Notes under the pieces: generated by a model | Database searches by the model: none | Told to the model about the DNA's origin: nothing | Seen by the model: only the letters and a program-made list of their open reading frames with translations | From: Candidatus Nitrosacidococcus tergens | Lineage (GTDB): Bacteria; Pseudomonadota; Gammaproteobacteria; Nitrosococcales; Nitrosococcaceae | DNA length: 64,000 bases | Direction of reading: 5' to 3' | NCBI RefSeq assembly: GCF_902810445.1 | Contig: NZ_LR778175.1 | Span: 1,062,501 to 1,126,500, forward strand | Position numbers and translations under genes: made by a program | Shown here: positions 1 through 9,319 of the stretch, piece by piece | How positions within the stretch are numbered: the stretch's first letter is position 1 | Layout: each line of letters opens with the position of its first letter

Positions 1-1457
1 GGACTACCTCCAAACTGAGCTAACCCTGGGGATCCTAATCCAAGCAAGTCTGGATTCTGTATTACATTAGCATTAGGTACACCTCCTACTCCAGGAATAG
101 ATTGAGCATTTCTTACCCAATATTGAGTATCTCGCACCCCAACACTCGGAGTAAAATGAACCTTATGGCGTTCAAAAGGTAAACTTACCGTAGGCCAAAA
201 ATCTAATCGTACCGCACTAGATGAAAAAGTACGTTGAAAATTTACTGCCTCTCCATGGAACTTAAAATCTAATCCCATAAAACGATTAGGTAAAAATCCA
301 TCCACTAATAATTGAGGTAATCTTCGGGCGGGTAAGGCGTCATTTGGGATAGCAGGATCAATATTTTTAAAGGCTTGTACTCGCCCAGTTGCATTCCAAC
401 CATTACCAACATAAATAAGATCAAACTCATTATTCAGTATGGAAGTACTAGCAACGCTTAATGTATTACTAAAATTTTCAAAGTAGGTTTTATCAGAAAC
501 ATAATTCACATCAATATTTGTAACTAACCGGGGAGCTAAGGTACCAAAATGCTGATAAAAAAATGCTCCCCGAGAGCTACCCCCATGTTTTGGATCATCG
601 GGTAAAAAAGCAGCCCGTACCTTACCTTGATTGGTAGGATTTAAATAACGAAATTCTCCTTCAAGCATTAATCCACGTTGGGCATAGTAATGGGGAATAA
701 GAGTGGCATCCCGATTAGGTGCAATATTCCAATAATAAGGAATATAAAAATTAGCACCTGTATTAGTAGAGCTTCCCCCAGAAGGTCTTAAAAACCCAGA
801 TTTACGCCGATCATCTATTGGAAAACGTACCCTAGGAAGATATAAAATAGGAAAGTCCTTAACTCGAAGATTTACCCCCGTTGCCCAACCTACCCCTTGT
901 TCATGATCTAAATCTATCTTTTTTGCCTTAAGTTCCCATGCATTACTCCCTACATCGCAGGTGGTAAAAGTAGCATTTCTCAAAAAGGTTTTAGCTGTGC
1001 CCTCACGTCTAATTCTATAAGCAGTGCCCCGACCATGGGTATCTCTTAAAAAATAGCGGGCGTTATGCATTTCTTTATGATCAATTTCTAGATCCATAGT
1101 AGTATCATCTCCGATAATATCTATCCCTGAATCTTGATAACGTACATCTCCAAAAGCTTTTATTGTCCTTCCCGGCTTGTCATAGAATACCTCATCTGCA
1201 TCTAACCACTGCCCCATTCGCCTTAATCGAACATCTCCAAGAAAAGTAGAAACCCCTTCCCTTTCTAACTGGGCACTCTCAGCGGTAATATCAGCAGGAC
1301 CACTTGGTGGGGCAAGCACATCTTGTGAGGCAGGTTCAATCATAGGACCACATTTTTCCCACTGATATAGTTGCCCTTGAGCACCTAAAGCTAAATTGTT
1401 TACTCCTAACCACAAAAAAACCCAAGCAAGAAAGGCAGTATTTTTTTTCAGTTTCAC
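1..1457 (-). CDS. lptD: LPS-assembly outer-membrane protein LptD, N-terminal part (cut by window edge)
   Basis: This is the beginning of LptD, the outer-membrane barrel that inserts lipopolysaccharide into the outer leaflet together with LptE. I translated about 485 codons on the minus strand. A GTG start at 1457 is followed by a lysine-rich, hydrophobic signal peptide (VKLKKN, then AFLAWVFLWL). Next comes an OstA/LptA-like periplasmic domain (ITAESAQLEREG, FLGDVRLRRMG, DADEVFYDKPGR), and then beta-barrel strands with the family's PRVRFPIDDRRKSGFL stretch. An in-frame stop lies about 17 codons upstream and no ATG lies between, so GTG is the best start, although no strong ribosome binding site is visible. 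The C-terminal half lies outside the window. The usual downstream neighbour, surA, would also be outside. Confidence 0.93.
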   Translation of the reverse strand, partial: MKLKKNTAFLAWVFLWLGVNNLALGAQGQLYQWEKCGPMIEPASQDVLAPPSGPADITAESAQLEREGVSTFLGDVRLRRMGQWLDADEVFYDKPGRTIKAFGDVRYQDSGIDIIGDDTTMDLEIDHKEMHNARYFLRDTHGRGTAYRIRREGTAKTFLRNATFTTCDVGSNAWELKAKKIDLDHEQGVGWATGVNLRVKDFPILYLPRVRFPIDDRRKSGFLRPSGGSSTNTGANFYIPYYWNIAPNRDATLIPHYYAQRGLMLEGEFRYLNPTNQGKVRAAFLPDDPKHGGSSRGAFFYQHFGTLAPRLVTNIDVNYVSDKTYFENFSNTLSVASTSILNNEFDLIYVGNGWNATGRVQAFKNIDPAIPNDALPARRLPQLLVDGFLPNRFMGLDFKFHGEAVNFQRTFSSSAVRLDFWPTVSLPFERHKVHFTPSVGVRDTQYWVRNAQSIPGVGGVPNANVIQNPDLLGLGSPGLAQFGGS

Positions 1458-1581
1458 CCAGTTTTGAAATAAACAGCACCAAAAAATGAATAGAATTTAT
1501 ATGTTCTTAACATTCATTCAATGACAAAAAAATAAATTCTTGATATATTGATAGGAATTACGTAAAATGCTTATTTTTTGC

Positions 1582-1657
1582 GGGGCCATAGCTCAGCTGG
1601 GAGAGCACTTGCATGGCATGCAAGGGGTCGGCGGTTCGATCCCGCCTGGCTCCACCA
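1582..1657 (+). tRNA. tRNA-Ala (GGC)
   Basis: The 76-nt cloverleaf includes an encoded CCA. The anticodon stem CTTGC/GCAAG closes the loop ATGGCAT, giving anticodon GGC. The acceptor stem contains the G3:U70 wobble pair that identifies alanine tRNAs. The T-arm reads GGTTCGATCCC. A tRNA-Glu follows 14 nt downstream, so the two are probably co-transcribed. Confidence 0.97.
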
Positions 1658-1671
1658 AATAAAAACGTCCT

Positions 1672-1748
1672 GTCCCCATCGTCTAGTCGGCCTAGGACAT
1701 CGCCCTTTCACGGCGGTAACAGGGGTTCGAATCCCCTTGGGGACGCCA
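1672..1748 (+). tRNA. tRNA-Glu (TTC)
   Basis: The acceptor stem GTCCCCA pairs with TGGGGAC, and CCA is encoded. The anticodon loop CTTTCAC gives anticodon TTC, and the T-arm is GGGGTTCGAATCCCC. It is co-oriented with tRNA-Ala just upstream. The tRNA pair lies between the divergent start of lptD and the end of sbcC. Confidence 0.96.
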
Positions 1749-1770
1749 CCTACTTTGTAGGTGTTTGTCA
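1747..1770 (+). terminator. Probable terminator after the tRNA pair
   Basis: A 7-bp stem CACCTAC/GTAGGTG with a TTT loop begins within the encoded CCA of tRNA-Glu and is followed by a short T-rich stretch. It would end the tRNA transcript just before the convergent sbcC gene. The T tract is weak. Confidence 0.5.
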
Positions 1771-1772
1771 CA

Positions 1773-4628
1773 CTAAGCACTGAAAACAAAACGTTGATCC
1801 ATCCGACTATATCCTAATCCCTCTCTCTTTTTAATATGGATTTGAGTAGGAATTCGTCCCTTTAGGGCTTCAATATGGGAAATCACCCCAATGGTTTTTC
1901 CTCTAGTATGTAAACTATCTAAAGCACTTAATACCACTTCCAAACTTTCCTCATCTAACGTACCAAAGCCCTCATCTAAAAATAGGGAATCAATACTTAT
2001 TTTATGACTAACCAAATCTGATAATGCTAGGGCTAGAGCAAGACTCACAATAAAAGCCTCTCCTCCAGATAAAGTTCGAGTATCCCGAAAGCTATCTCCT
2101 TGCCAAGTATCTATGATCCCTAATCCTAATTCCTGATCTCCTGATGATCGGTAGAGTTGATAGCGGTTATGGAGCTTTTTTAATTGTTGATTTGCTAACT
2201 CAATTAGATAATCTAAAGTGAGACCTTGGGCAAAGCGACGAAATCTATCCCCCTCTTTGGAACCGATTAGACCATTTAACTGTGCCCAAAGTTTATAATT
2301 TTTTTCTTGTGTTTGAATAATAAGCAAACTATCCTGTTGCTTTTTCTGTTTAACCTCATTACTTGCTAGTTCTTGCTGAATTTTTCCTTGTTGCTGAAGC
2401 ACTTTATCTCGCTCTACTTGATAATCTATCACTTGATTGTTGATTGCATTAATCGTCTCTATTTCTTTAAGTTGAGGATTGTTCTCTTCTAGCTTCTTTT
2501 TTTCTTGGACAATTTTTTGTTTCCCCTCTACGAGCCAGTTTTGTTTTTCTTGTGTTTGCTTCAATTCATTTTTCTTTAATTCATATTCATTTTTTTTAGC
2601 TTGATAAGCTTGCCATAGAGATTGTTGTGTTGCCAGCCAATCATTTTGTTGATCTATCAAAGGAAGATCTAAAGAAAACCCTTTTAAAAGCTCAATCAGT
2701 TGCTGCTCTAGGTTTTCATATTCGTGCTTCATTTCTGACTGCTGGTTTTGCAGATGGATGGAAGACTGGTAGTCATAGTTATTATTCTGTATGGCGAGAT
2801 CCTGCTGGTGCTTTATCTCTCTCATTTGTTCTGCTATTTTTTCTTCCCGTTTCTTTTGCAGTTCTAGTGTATGATTAAGTTGATCTAGCTGCTGGCTAAA
2901 TTGCTCAAGATCAAGGTTTTTTTGCTGGCTTGCTTTCAATAAATCATTAAATGCTTGTGCTTGCTCAATTTTTAAAGAGAGCCCTAGTTCTTTAGTTATT
3001 TGATTCCACTTATCATTTAGCTCCTGCTGAGCTTTAATATTTTCTAATAGGTGTTTTTGATTCTGATCATATTGACCTTCCAATTTAGCTAAAGCAATTT
3101 GTTGCTTTTTATATTCTTCTTGTAGATGTCTTAGCTTTTCTGTTTGATCCTGAAAACGTTGCTCCGTTTCTGAAATGTTTATTTCTTTATATTCAGTAAT
3201 TTTAGGATGCTCCGTAGCACCACATAAAGGGCAAGGCATATTCTGTTGGAGTTTTGCTCGATACTGCGCAAGATCGGAAATTTCCCGCTCCCGCTCCTGT
3301 AATTGAGACAGGGTTTTTAAGTGTTCTTGAGCTTGGTCAAATTGCTGTTTAATATCTTTTATATCTTGTTGTGTTTGCTTTAAATCAGCTTGGCATACTT
3401 TAAGATCTCGTTTATTGTCTTGTTGCTGGGTTTGATTTGCTTGAAATGCGTGCTGCCAGTCAGCTAATCGCTCATAATCTCCAATCTGCTTGAAATGTTG
3501 ATCTCGATTTAATCTCCACTCAGACTCTGATACCCCAGCCAGTAAACTTTCTTTTTCTTGAGAAAGTTTAATTTGTTGTTCTTGATAGGATCTTGAGGTT
3601 TGCCCTAAACCCGCAATGGCTTTATCTTGTTCTGCAATTTGCACAACACTTAGAGCTATTTTTTGTTGAAGCTGATTAATTTCTTTTACTATTTTTTGTT
3701 GCTGATCATGGAGCTGTGCTCGTTGCATAAACTGCACTTCCCATTTAGGTAGATATTCCCCTAAATTTTCCTTATCTTTATAAAGTTTTAAATCACCTTC
3801 AATACCGCTTAAGATAGCTTCAAGCTGCTTTTGATTATTCTGACTCTCCAAAATTTCTTGAGCTTTAACCTGATATTGCTTTTCATAATCTTGAATTTCC
3901 TTGTAAATTTGTTGTTGCTGAGTTAAAGCTTTTAGCTTGGCATCATATTGAGCTTGTTGCTCTTTTAAGCACTTTTGTTTTTGAGTTAATGAATTTATCT
4001 CTTCTTGCGTCAACAACTGTATATTTTCTGTACTGACTTTCCGAAGATTTAAATCTGCCTCATGTTGACGATAGGACTCAAATACTCTTCGAGAAATTGC
4101 TCCATAAATTTCAGTACCAGTCAGCTCCTCTAACAGTGCTGCCTTTTCATTGGCATTAGCATTTAGAAAAGCAGCAAATCCCCCTTGGGCAAGCAACATC
4201 GCTTTAGTAAACCGGGCAAAATCTAGCCCGGTAATTTGTTCTACTTGATTAAGCTTATCTCTAAGTTGGTTTGCAATAACTTTCCCATTACTCTCTGCTA
4301 ATTCCACCTTAGGCGATTGTGGCTTACCACTAGCTTTATTACGGGCAAGTTTTTGAGACCAAAAAGCCCGATAAACCTTATTACTGACTTGAAATTCTAC
4401 CTCTGCTAAAGATTCGCTGGTATAGCGAGTCATGATCTTATAAGTATCGGATAATCGTGGCGTTTGATGATAAAGTGCTAAACAAATCCCATCCAGCAAA
4501 GTGGATTTCCCAGCACCCGTAGCACCTGTAATCGCAAACAGGCCATTAAATTTAGGATCCCTAAAATCAATTCTCCATTCTCCCTTAAGGGAGTTAAGAT
4601 TTTTTAGCCGAAGACTAAGAATTTTCAT
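1773..4628 (-). CDS. sbcC: Exonuclease SbcC, SMC-like ATPase subunit
   Basis: This is the ATPase and coiled-coil subunit of the SbcCD nuclease, the bacterial Rad50-Mre11 complex. SbcCD cleaves hairpins and processes DNA ends during repair. The 951-aa protein shows a Walker A motif (GATGAGKST) near residue 35. Two long glutamine/lysine-rich coiled coils flank a zinc hook (CPLCGATEHP, about residue 470). The C-terminal ATPase lobe carries the signature LSGGEAF and Walker B FLDEGFGTLD. The start codon overlaps the sbcD stop by 4 nt (ATGA type), indicating an sbcD-sbcC operon with translational coupling. Length and architecture are normal for the family. Confidence 0.96.
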   Translation of the reverse strand: MKILSLRLKNLNSLKGEWRIDFRDPKFNGLFAITGATGAGKSTLLDGICLALYHQTPRLSDTYKIMTRYTSESLAEVEFQVSNKVYRAFWSQKLARNKASGKPQSPKVELAESNGKVIANQLRDKLNQVEQITGLDFARFTKAMLLAQGGFAAFLNANANEKAALLEELTGTEIYGAISRRVFESYRQHEADLNLRKVSTENIQLLTQEEINSLTQKQKCLKEQQAQYDAKLKALTQQQQIYKEIQDYEKQYQVKAQEILESQNNQKQLEAILSGIEGDLKLYKDKENLGEYLPKWEVQFMQRAQLHDQQQKIVKEINQLQQKIALSVVQIAEQDKAIAGLGQTSRSYQEQQIKLSQEKESLLAGVSESEWRLNRDQHFKQIGDYERLADWQHAFQANQTQQQDNKRDLKVCQADLKQTQQDIKDIKQQFDQAQEHLKTLSQLQEREREISDLAQYRAKLQQNMPCPLCGATEHPKITEYKEINISETEQRFQDQTEKLRHLQEEYKKQQIALAKLEGQYDQNQKHLLENIKAQQELNDKWNQITKELGLSLKIEQAQAFNDLLKASQQKNLDLEQFSQQLDQLNHTLELQKKREEKIAEQMREIKHQQDLAIQNNNYDYQSSIHLQNQQSEMKHEYENLEQQLIELLKGFSLDLPLIDQQNDWLATQQSLWQAYQAKKNEYELKKNELKQTQEKQNWLVEGKQKIVQEKKKLEENNPQLKEIETINAINNQVIDYQVERDKVLQQQGKIQQELASNEVKQKKQQDSLLIIQTQEKNYKLWAQLNGLIGSKEGDRFRRFAQGLTLDYLIELANQQLKKLHNRYQLYRSSGDQELGLGIIDTWQGDSFRDTRTLSGGEAFIVSLALALALSDLVSHKISIDSLFLDEGFGTLDEESLEVVLSALDSLHTRGKTIGVISHIEALKGRIPTQIHIKKREGLGYSRMDQRFVFSA

Positions 4629-5854
4629 GTTTCTGCTGATAAGGTGGTAATGATTTCTTTAAATAACTGAGTTAGCTGTTCTTTCTCTGTTTCATCTTCA
4701 AAATTTTCTAACTGAATTCGGCGTTGAAATACTTCTTCCACGGTAAGTTCCGTTAAAGATTCTTTAACTACTCCACTACTTAGCTCTGGTATATTTTGCT
4801 GCTGTCGTTTTATTCGTAATACCTCAATGGAATGATCTTCACATAGTGTTTGTAACTGGCTTTGGATATTATTCAAATAATCATTATCCTGAATTTCTAC
4901 CTCTAACCAACAAGGCTGTACAGAAAAATCTGAAACCTCTGATTGAATCAGAGCATTGAACTGGCTTGCAATTTCAGAAACTTTACCTTTTAAAGTAGCT
5001 AGTTTTCGAAATACAGGAATACTTAGGGAATGAATTTGAATCGGCTGATCAAGATCTACATCTAACAATAATACTTGCTTGGTTTGCTTAACTTCATCAA
5101 AACTTAACGGGATAGGCGATCCAGAATAACGAAAATGATCTTGCCCTCCTGCGGTTTGTCCTCGATGAAGATGACCTAAGGCTAAATAATCCATGGGAGG
5201 AAAGAATTGAGCAGGAAATCCCGCTAAAGTACCAATGTAAATATCTCGCACCGATTCAGAGGACTCTCCTCCCAAAACCATCAAATGACCTGTTCCGATA
5301 ATGGGCAATGCTTTGCCTAACTCCTGTCGTTTTCTGCAAGCAAAATCATAAAGAGTAGCGTAATGCTGTGCAATGGCTTGGCTTAAAGTCCGTGCTTTAT
5401 CATCGCTACTTTCTCCTGCTTGGCTAGTCACCAGTTCTTGAGGGCGAAGGTAAGGTACCGCACATAAAATAGCACCGGGATTGCCCTCTCTGTCATGTAA
5501 TAGTTGGACCTGCTCCTTTAGATTCCTTTCTGTACCACCAACTACTAAACAATTCAGGTAGGAAAGTAACTCACGGGATTCATGGAGGGTTGCCACCGAA
5601 TCATGGTTGCCGCCAATCACTACCAGCTGGCAGCTTAAAGGCTGTAGAGCTACGATAAAATCGTTATATAACTTACGTGCATAACTAGGAGGTGTGCCAG
5701 TATCGAAAACATCACCAGCTATAATCAAGGCATTTACTTCATGGATTTTGATTTGCTCCAATAACCAAGCTAAAAATGCCTGATGCTCAGGCTCCCTACT
5801 TTTGCCCATAAAGTGCTGCCCAAGGTGCCAATCGGAGGTATGAATAATTTTCAT
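4625..5854 (-). CDS. sbcD: Exonuclease SbcD, Mre11-like nuclease subunit
   Basis: This is the metal-dependent nuclease subunit of SbcCD. The 409-aa calcineurin-like phosphoesterase has the expected metal-binding motifs in order: HTSDWHLGQ at the N-terminus, AGDVFDTG, GGNHDS, GTGHLMV and LGHLHRGQ. It is the first gene of the sbcDC operon and overlaps sbcC by 4 nt. An AT-rich gap and a decayed helicase lie upstream. I see no anomalies. Confidence 0.96.
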   Translation of the reverse strand: MKIIHTSDWHLGQHFMGKSREPEHQAFLAWLLEQIKIHEVNALIIAGDVFDTGTPPSYARKLYNDFIVALQPLSCQLVVIGGNHDSVATLHESRELLSYLNCLVVGGTERNLKEQVQLLHDREGNPGAILCAVPYLRPQELVTSQAGESSDDKARTLSQAIAQHYATLYDFACRKRQELGKALPIIGTGHLMVLGGESSESVRDIYIGTLAGFPAQFFPPMDYLALGHLHRGQTAGGQDHFRYSGSPIPLSFDEVKQTKQVLLLDVDLDQPIQIHSLSIPVFRKLATLKGKVSEIASQFNALIQSEVSDFSVQPCWLEVEIQDNDYLNNIQSQLQTLCEDHSIEVLRIKRQQQNIPELSSGVVKESLTELTVEEVFQRRIQLENFEDETEKEQLTQLFKEIITTLSAET

Positions 5855-5944
5855 CAGTTTTTAATTTTTATATAAATTAATTATATTATTCAATGATTAA
5901 AAATAATTATCCAACCGAATAAAAAGTAGATAAAACTAAAATAA

Positions 5945-6340
5945 ATGAGTCTTACTGAGGAACAAAGAAAAATTATTCAAGCTAAAGGGAATCTTAAAAT
6001 TAACGCAGTGGCTGGTTCTGGGAAAACAACCACTATTATTGAGTACGCAAAATCTTGACCTAAAGAGAGCAAGATTTTATATCTCGCTTTTAACAAAACA
6101 GGGCAACAAGAGGCAAAAGAGAAGCAAAAGTGGCACTATCTAACGTCTATGTCTATACTGCCCATGAGCTTGCTTATGGTTATACCATGCGGAGTAGGCA
6201 CTACCAAATAAAAAGAAATAATTATAAAACCTATAAAATTTCCGAATGAAATTTTAAAAGATTTTAAAAAATAAATAAAGACAAATACTTACACTTTAGT
6301 GGGATTGATGTGAAAGATTATTTATTAAAGACCTAATAGA
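5945..6340 (+). pseudogene. Decayed UvrD/FBH1-like helicase, N-terminal remnant
   Basis: An ATG at 5945 opens a frame with the superfamily-1 helicase Q-motif and Walker A region (LTEEQRKIIQAKG, then INAVAGSGKTTTI). It hits a TGA at 6056. Beyond the stop the same frame continues as KILYLAFNKTGQQEAK, the expected motif Ia region. A frameshift near 6130 then moves the homology (NVYVYTAHELAYGYT) to another frame, and everything ends in further stops by about 6340. The remainder of the gene, more than 400 codons in relatives, is absent. It is a dead fragment between sbcD and a DUF486 gene. FBH1-like identity is suggested by the TAHELAYGY segment but was not tested. Confidence 0.75.
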
Positions 6341-6346
6341 ATTAAT

Positions 6347-6688
6347 TTAATCTTTAAAAATAAAATATACTGCCCCTAAAATACATAACCCTGCCCATAG
6401 ATAATTCATTTTTAAGGGGGCATGAAAATAAATCACTGCAAAGGGAACAAATACAGTCAGGCTAATAGCCTCTTGTAGTATTTTAAGCTGACCTACAGTT
6501 AATACCGTATATCCAATACGATTAGCAGGGACTTGAAGCAGATATTCAAATAAAGCAATACCCCAACTAATGAAAGCGGCAATAAACCAAGGCTGGCTAC
6601 TTAATCCTTTCAAATGCCCATACCAGGCAAAGGTCATAAATAAATTACTCAAACAAAGTAAACCAACAGTGGTAATAATGGGTTTCAT
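6347..6688 (-). CDS. Small four-helix membrane protein, DUF486/DMT family
   Basis: The 113-aa integral membrane protein has four hydrophobic helices (about residues 4-24, 32-52, 66-87 and 93-111) and the loops YGHLKG and EYLLQVPANRIGY that are typical of DUF486. The family is annotated as drug/metabolite-transporter-like, but its substrate is not known. It is monocistronic, divergent from the periplasmic protein at 6865 and convergent with the helicase remnant. The product name should be read as a family label only. Confidence 0.8.
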   Translation of the reverse strand: MKPIITTVGLLCLSNLFMTFAWYGHLKGLSSQPWFIAAFISWGIALFEYLLQVPANRIGYTVLTVGQLKILQEAISLTVFVPFAVIYFHAPLKMNYLWAGLCILGAVYFIFKD

Positions 6689-6757
6689 TTAAGATGCTCT
6701 CTCAATGATTGAATTTCTTTATATAGCATATTTTGATTTAAACTGCCTCCTTACAAT

Positions 6758-6792
6758 CACACTAGAGATAAGCTGCTCTTTTCCCTAGTGTG
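6758..6792. repeat. 8-bp inverted repeat in a divergent intergenic region
   Basis: CACACTAG and CTAGTGTG are perfect inverted copies separated by 19 nt, located between the divergent starts at 6688 and 6865. It could be an operator or a hairpin. There is no T tract, so a terminator is unlikely. Confidence 0.35.
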
Positions 6793-6864
6793 GAAGAATT
6801 AAAAAATACACTAAGTGGATAAGTCAAATTCTCGAACTAAGCTTAAAAGTTTAAGGAGAAAATT

Positions 6865-7566
6865 ATGCGTCATACAATCATCAAGAATCTTTTTGTCATG
6901 GGAATCATTGCTTTTGCTAGCAATGTTTTTTCTCAGAATCCACCACCTCAATCACCTGCTGGTACTACACTTCCTGCTCCACCTAGGGTAGCTCCTATGT
7001 ATAACCCTGAACAATTACCTGCTTATTCAGGAACAATCCAGCAGTACCTTCTCAGTTCCAAGGGGGATATTGACGGTCTATTTATGGACGATGGCACGGA
7101 AATAAAAACTCCTCCCCATCATTCAGCGGTACTTGCTTATTTTGTGCATCCCGGTGATAAGGTTACGATTCACGGATTAAAAGCAATGAATCTTCCTTTG
7201 ATAGAAGCATTTTCCATCACTAATCAAGCCACCGGAAAAACAATTACAGATTTTGGTCCTAAAAAAGGCAGATTTAACTTTGTAGAAACAGAAGGAGAAG
7301 TGCGTACTGCTTTGCATGGACCTCAAGGAGAAATCAATGGAATATTACTTCAAGATGGTACTATATTGCATTTTCCACCCCTAGAATCCCACCGATTTTC
7401 TGAACTCACTCACCAAGGGCAACATTTGTTCATTGAAGGAAATGAAACTAGTAATATTCTGGGCCGGGTAATTGAAGTAAATAGCATGGGTATATCTAAA
7501 GATCAGTTAATCTCAATAGATACACCTCCAAGACCAGGGAAAAGACCCCCTCCTCCTCCACGCTAA
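6865..7566 (+). CDS. Exported protein of two OB-like repeats, unknown function
   Basis: I do not recognise a named family. The 233-aa product has a signal peptide (MRHTIIKNLFVMGIIAFASNV, cleaved near FSQ) and a proline-rich linker. Two similar modules follow, at about residues 50-125 and 140-212. Each contains the pattern GxIxGxxxxDGTxIxxPP (GDIDGLFMDDGT, GEINGILLQDGT) and then a short barrel-like stretch. The C-terminus is proline/arginine-rich (RPPPPPR). The internal duplication and beta-rich pattern suggest paired OB-type folds in the periplasm. The start has a good AAGGAG site. An MFS transporter gene follows after 29 nt and may be co-transcribed. Confidence 0.7.
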   Translation: MRHTIIKNLFVMGIIAFASNVFSQNPPPQSPAGTTLPAPPRVAPMYNPEQLPAYSGTIQQYLLSSKGDIDGLFMDDGTEIKTPPHHSAVLAYFVHPGDKVTIHGLKAMNLPLIEAFSITNQATGKTITDFGPKKGRFNFVETEGEVRTALHGPQGEINGILLQDGTILHFPPLESHRFSELTHQGQHLFIEGNETSNILGRVIEVNSMGISKDQLISIDTPPRPGKRPPPPPR

Positions 7567-7595
7567 TCATCAGACAAAAGTTAAAGAAGAAAATA

Positions 7596-8804
7596 ATGAT
7601 AAAGCCATATCCTGCCCTTGATTGGCTCAATTTCTTCATTGCCGATGTAAAAGATGGACTGGGACCTTTTTTAGCCATTTACCTTGCTAGCCAACACTGG
7701 AGTACCAGTAACATTGGCATTGTTATGGCAATTTTAGGGATAGCAACTGTCCTTGCACGCACGCCGATGGGGGGGCTTGTAGATCAAATTATTTGGAAGC
7801 GAGAGTTAATTGCTATTTCTGCAGGAATAGTTGCCATCTGTTCAGTAATCACCACATACCTTTCCGGGTTTTGGTCTATTGCCATTACTCAAACAGTGAT
7901 TGGCATTTTTGATGCGGTATTTCCTCCTGCCATTGCAGCCATTTCCCTTGGCATGGTAGGAACCAGTAGATTTACCCAACAAGTGAGCCGCAATGAAGCC
8001 TTTAATCATGGAGGTAATATTATTTCTGCTCTCTTAGCAGGGGTGACTGGATGGTGGATCAATCCCGGTGCCGTATTATGGTTTGTTGCTTTCATGGCTG
8101 TTTTTAGTATGGGTACCGTATTAAGCATTGATAGTAAAGCCATTGATTACAAAGCAGCCAGAGGGGCTACTGAAAATCAGCAAATCCCTGTGAGCTTTAC
8201 AGAACTATTTAAATATCCACCATTGTTGATTTTTACCACCGCAATCACCTTCTTTCATTTTGCTAATGCTGCCATGCTACCTTTAATAGGGCAAAAACTA
8301 GCACAAGATCATCCTAATGAAGCAAGCTTAGTGATGGGGGCTTGTATTATTGTTGCCCAAGTCATTATGATCCCCATGGCGATCTATGTGGGTCGCAAAG
8401 CAGACATTATAGGGAGAAAGCCTATTTTTTTAGTGGGTTTTTTAGTATTACCCATTCGAGGATTTCTTTATACCCTGTCTGATAATTCCTATTATCTGGT
8501 CTCTGTTCAACTGCTGGATGGGATTGGAGCAGGAATTTTTGGGGCTTTATTCTACATTATGATTGCTGATCTTACTCGAGGAACGGGACGTTATAATTTA
8601 ACCCTAGGTGCTGCCTCTGCCTGTTGGGGGTTAGGAGCAGCACTGAGTAATTTAGTTGCAGGTTATATTGCAGATCATTTGGGTTACAGTACAGCATTTT
8701 TATTCCTCTCTGGCATTGGCATCATAGCCTTACTATTACTCTGGCTAGCAATGCCAGAGACTTTACATCTAAATAGAACTCATCAAACGATGAGTCACAC
8801 CTAG
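7596..8804 (+). CDS. Major facilitator superfamily transporter
   Basis: The 402-aa protein has about 12 hydrophobic segments and MFS loop-2-type motifs (RTPMGGLVDQ near residue 50, and GRKADIIGRKP near residue 268). It begins with DWLNFFIADVKDGLGPFLAIYL, a pattern common in uncharacterised proteobacterial MFS proteins. The substrate cannot be read from sequence. It follows the exported OB-like protein by 29 nt on the same strand and is closed by a strong terminator at 8895. Confidence 0.85.
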   Translation: MIKPYPALDWLNFFIADVKDGLGPFLAIYLASQHWSTSNIGIVMAILGIATVLARTPMGGLVDQIIWKRELIAISAGIVAICSVITTYLSGFWSIAITQTVIGIFDAVFPPAIAAISLGMVGTSRFTQQVSRNEAFNHGGNIISALLAGVTGWWINPGAVLWFVAFMAVFSMGTVLSIDSKAIDYKAARGATENQQIPVSFTELFKYPPLLIFTTAITFFHFANAAMLPLIGQKLAQDHPNEASLVMGACIIVAQVIMIPMAIYVGRKADIIGRKPIFLVGFLVLPIRGFLYTLSDNSYYLVSVQLLDGIGAGIFGALFYIMIADLTRGTGRYNLTLGAASACWGLGAALSNLVAGYIADHLGYSTAFLFLSGIGIIALLLLWLAMPETLHLNRTHQTMSHT

Positions 8805-8894
8805 GGCAGAGAAGTAAAAAATTAAATAAGCACAAATCCATTCCATACAAAGTTTTACACAATTGAAAAATGACATTAGTTATCTCCTATAAAT

Positions 8895-8920
8895 GGGGGT
8901 AGCGAAATGCTACCCCCTTT
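8895..8920. terminator. Strong intrinsic terminator
   Basis: A perfect 9-bp stem GGGGGTAGC/GCTACCCCC with a 5-nt GAAAT loop is followed by TTT. It lies between the convergent MFS gene and the gene at 8923, so it may act in both directions. Confidence 0.85.
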
Positions 8921-8922
8921 GA

Positions 8923-9201
8923 TTAATCAATTTCTACAGTTTCACTTACTTCCATCAGCTTGCATTCAGGGAATTTGGATTTCAATGCACTAATAATAGG
9001 TTCAGCTATATTCTCCTTTTCAAACTCTGTGCAAAAATGAGAAAGCCACAGTATTTCAATACCCTCTCCATTACAAGTGATGATTTCCATAAAATCGCCT
9101 ACGTCTACGCAACCTTTATGTGAACCATGCGAATATTTGATTAAAGTGCTTTCTAGGATATTTTGAGGAAGTATTGATTCTATAAATGATTTAACATCCA
9201 T
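8923..9201 (-). CDS. Small acidic protein, unknown function
   Basis: The 92-aa acidic protein has no signal peptide or membrane segment. Its composition looks like that of a folded cytoplasmic protein (ILPQNILESTLIKYSHG, then GDFMEIITCNGEGIEILW). The start is preceded by a good AGGAGA site about 8 nt upstream, and the gene ends at a strong terminator, so it is probably expressed. I do not recognise the family. There are no operon partners. Confidence 0.65.
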   Translation of the reverse strand: MDVKSFIESILPQNILESTLIKYSHGSHKGCVDVGDFMEIITCNGEGIEILWLSHFCTEFEKENIAEPIISALKSKFPECKLMEVSETVEID

Positions 9202-9319
9202 GATTTATCTCCTAAAATAATTAACGATTAAGGTTGTTATACAAGTACCACATCATAGCTCTATTTCTGTTTAACTCGTTTCCTAATTGCTTTCTGTCTA
9301 ATTGCTGTAATTGAATTTG

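Noticed and set aside
1571..1789. Frames of 60-72 codons on both strands over the tRNA-Ala/tRNA-Glu pair
   Set aside because: They are translations of tRNA genes; the cloverleaf structures explain the sequence.
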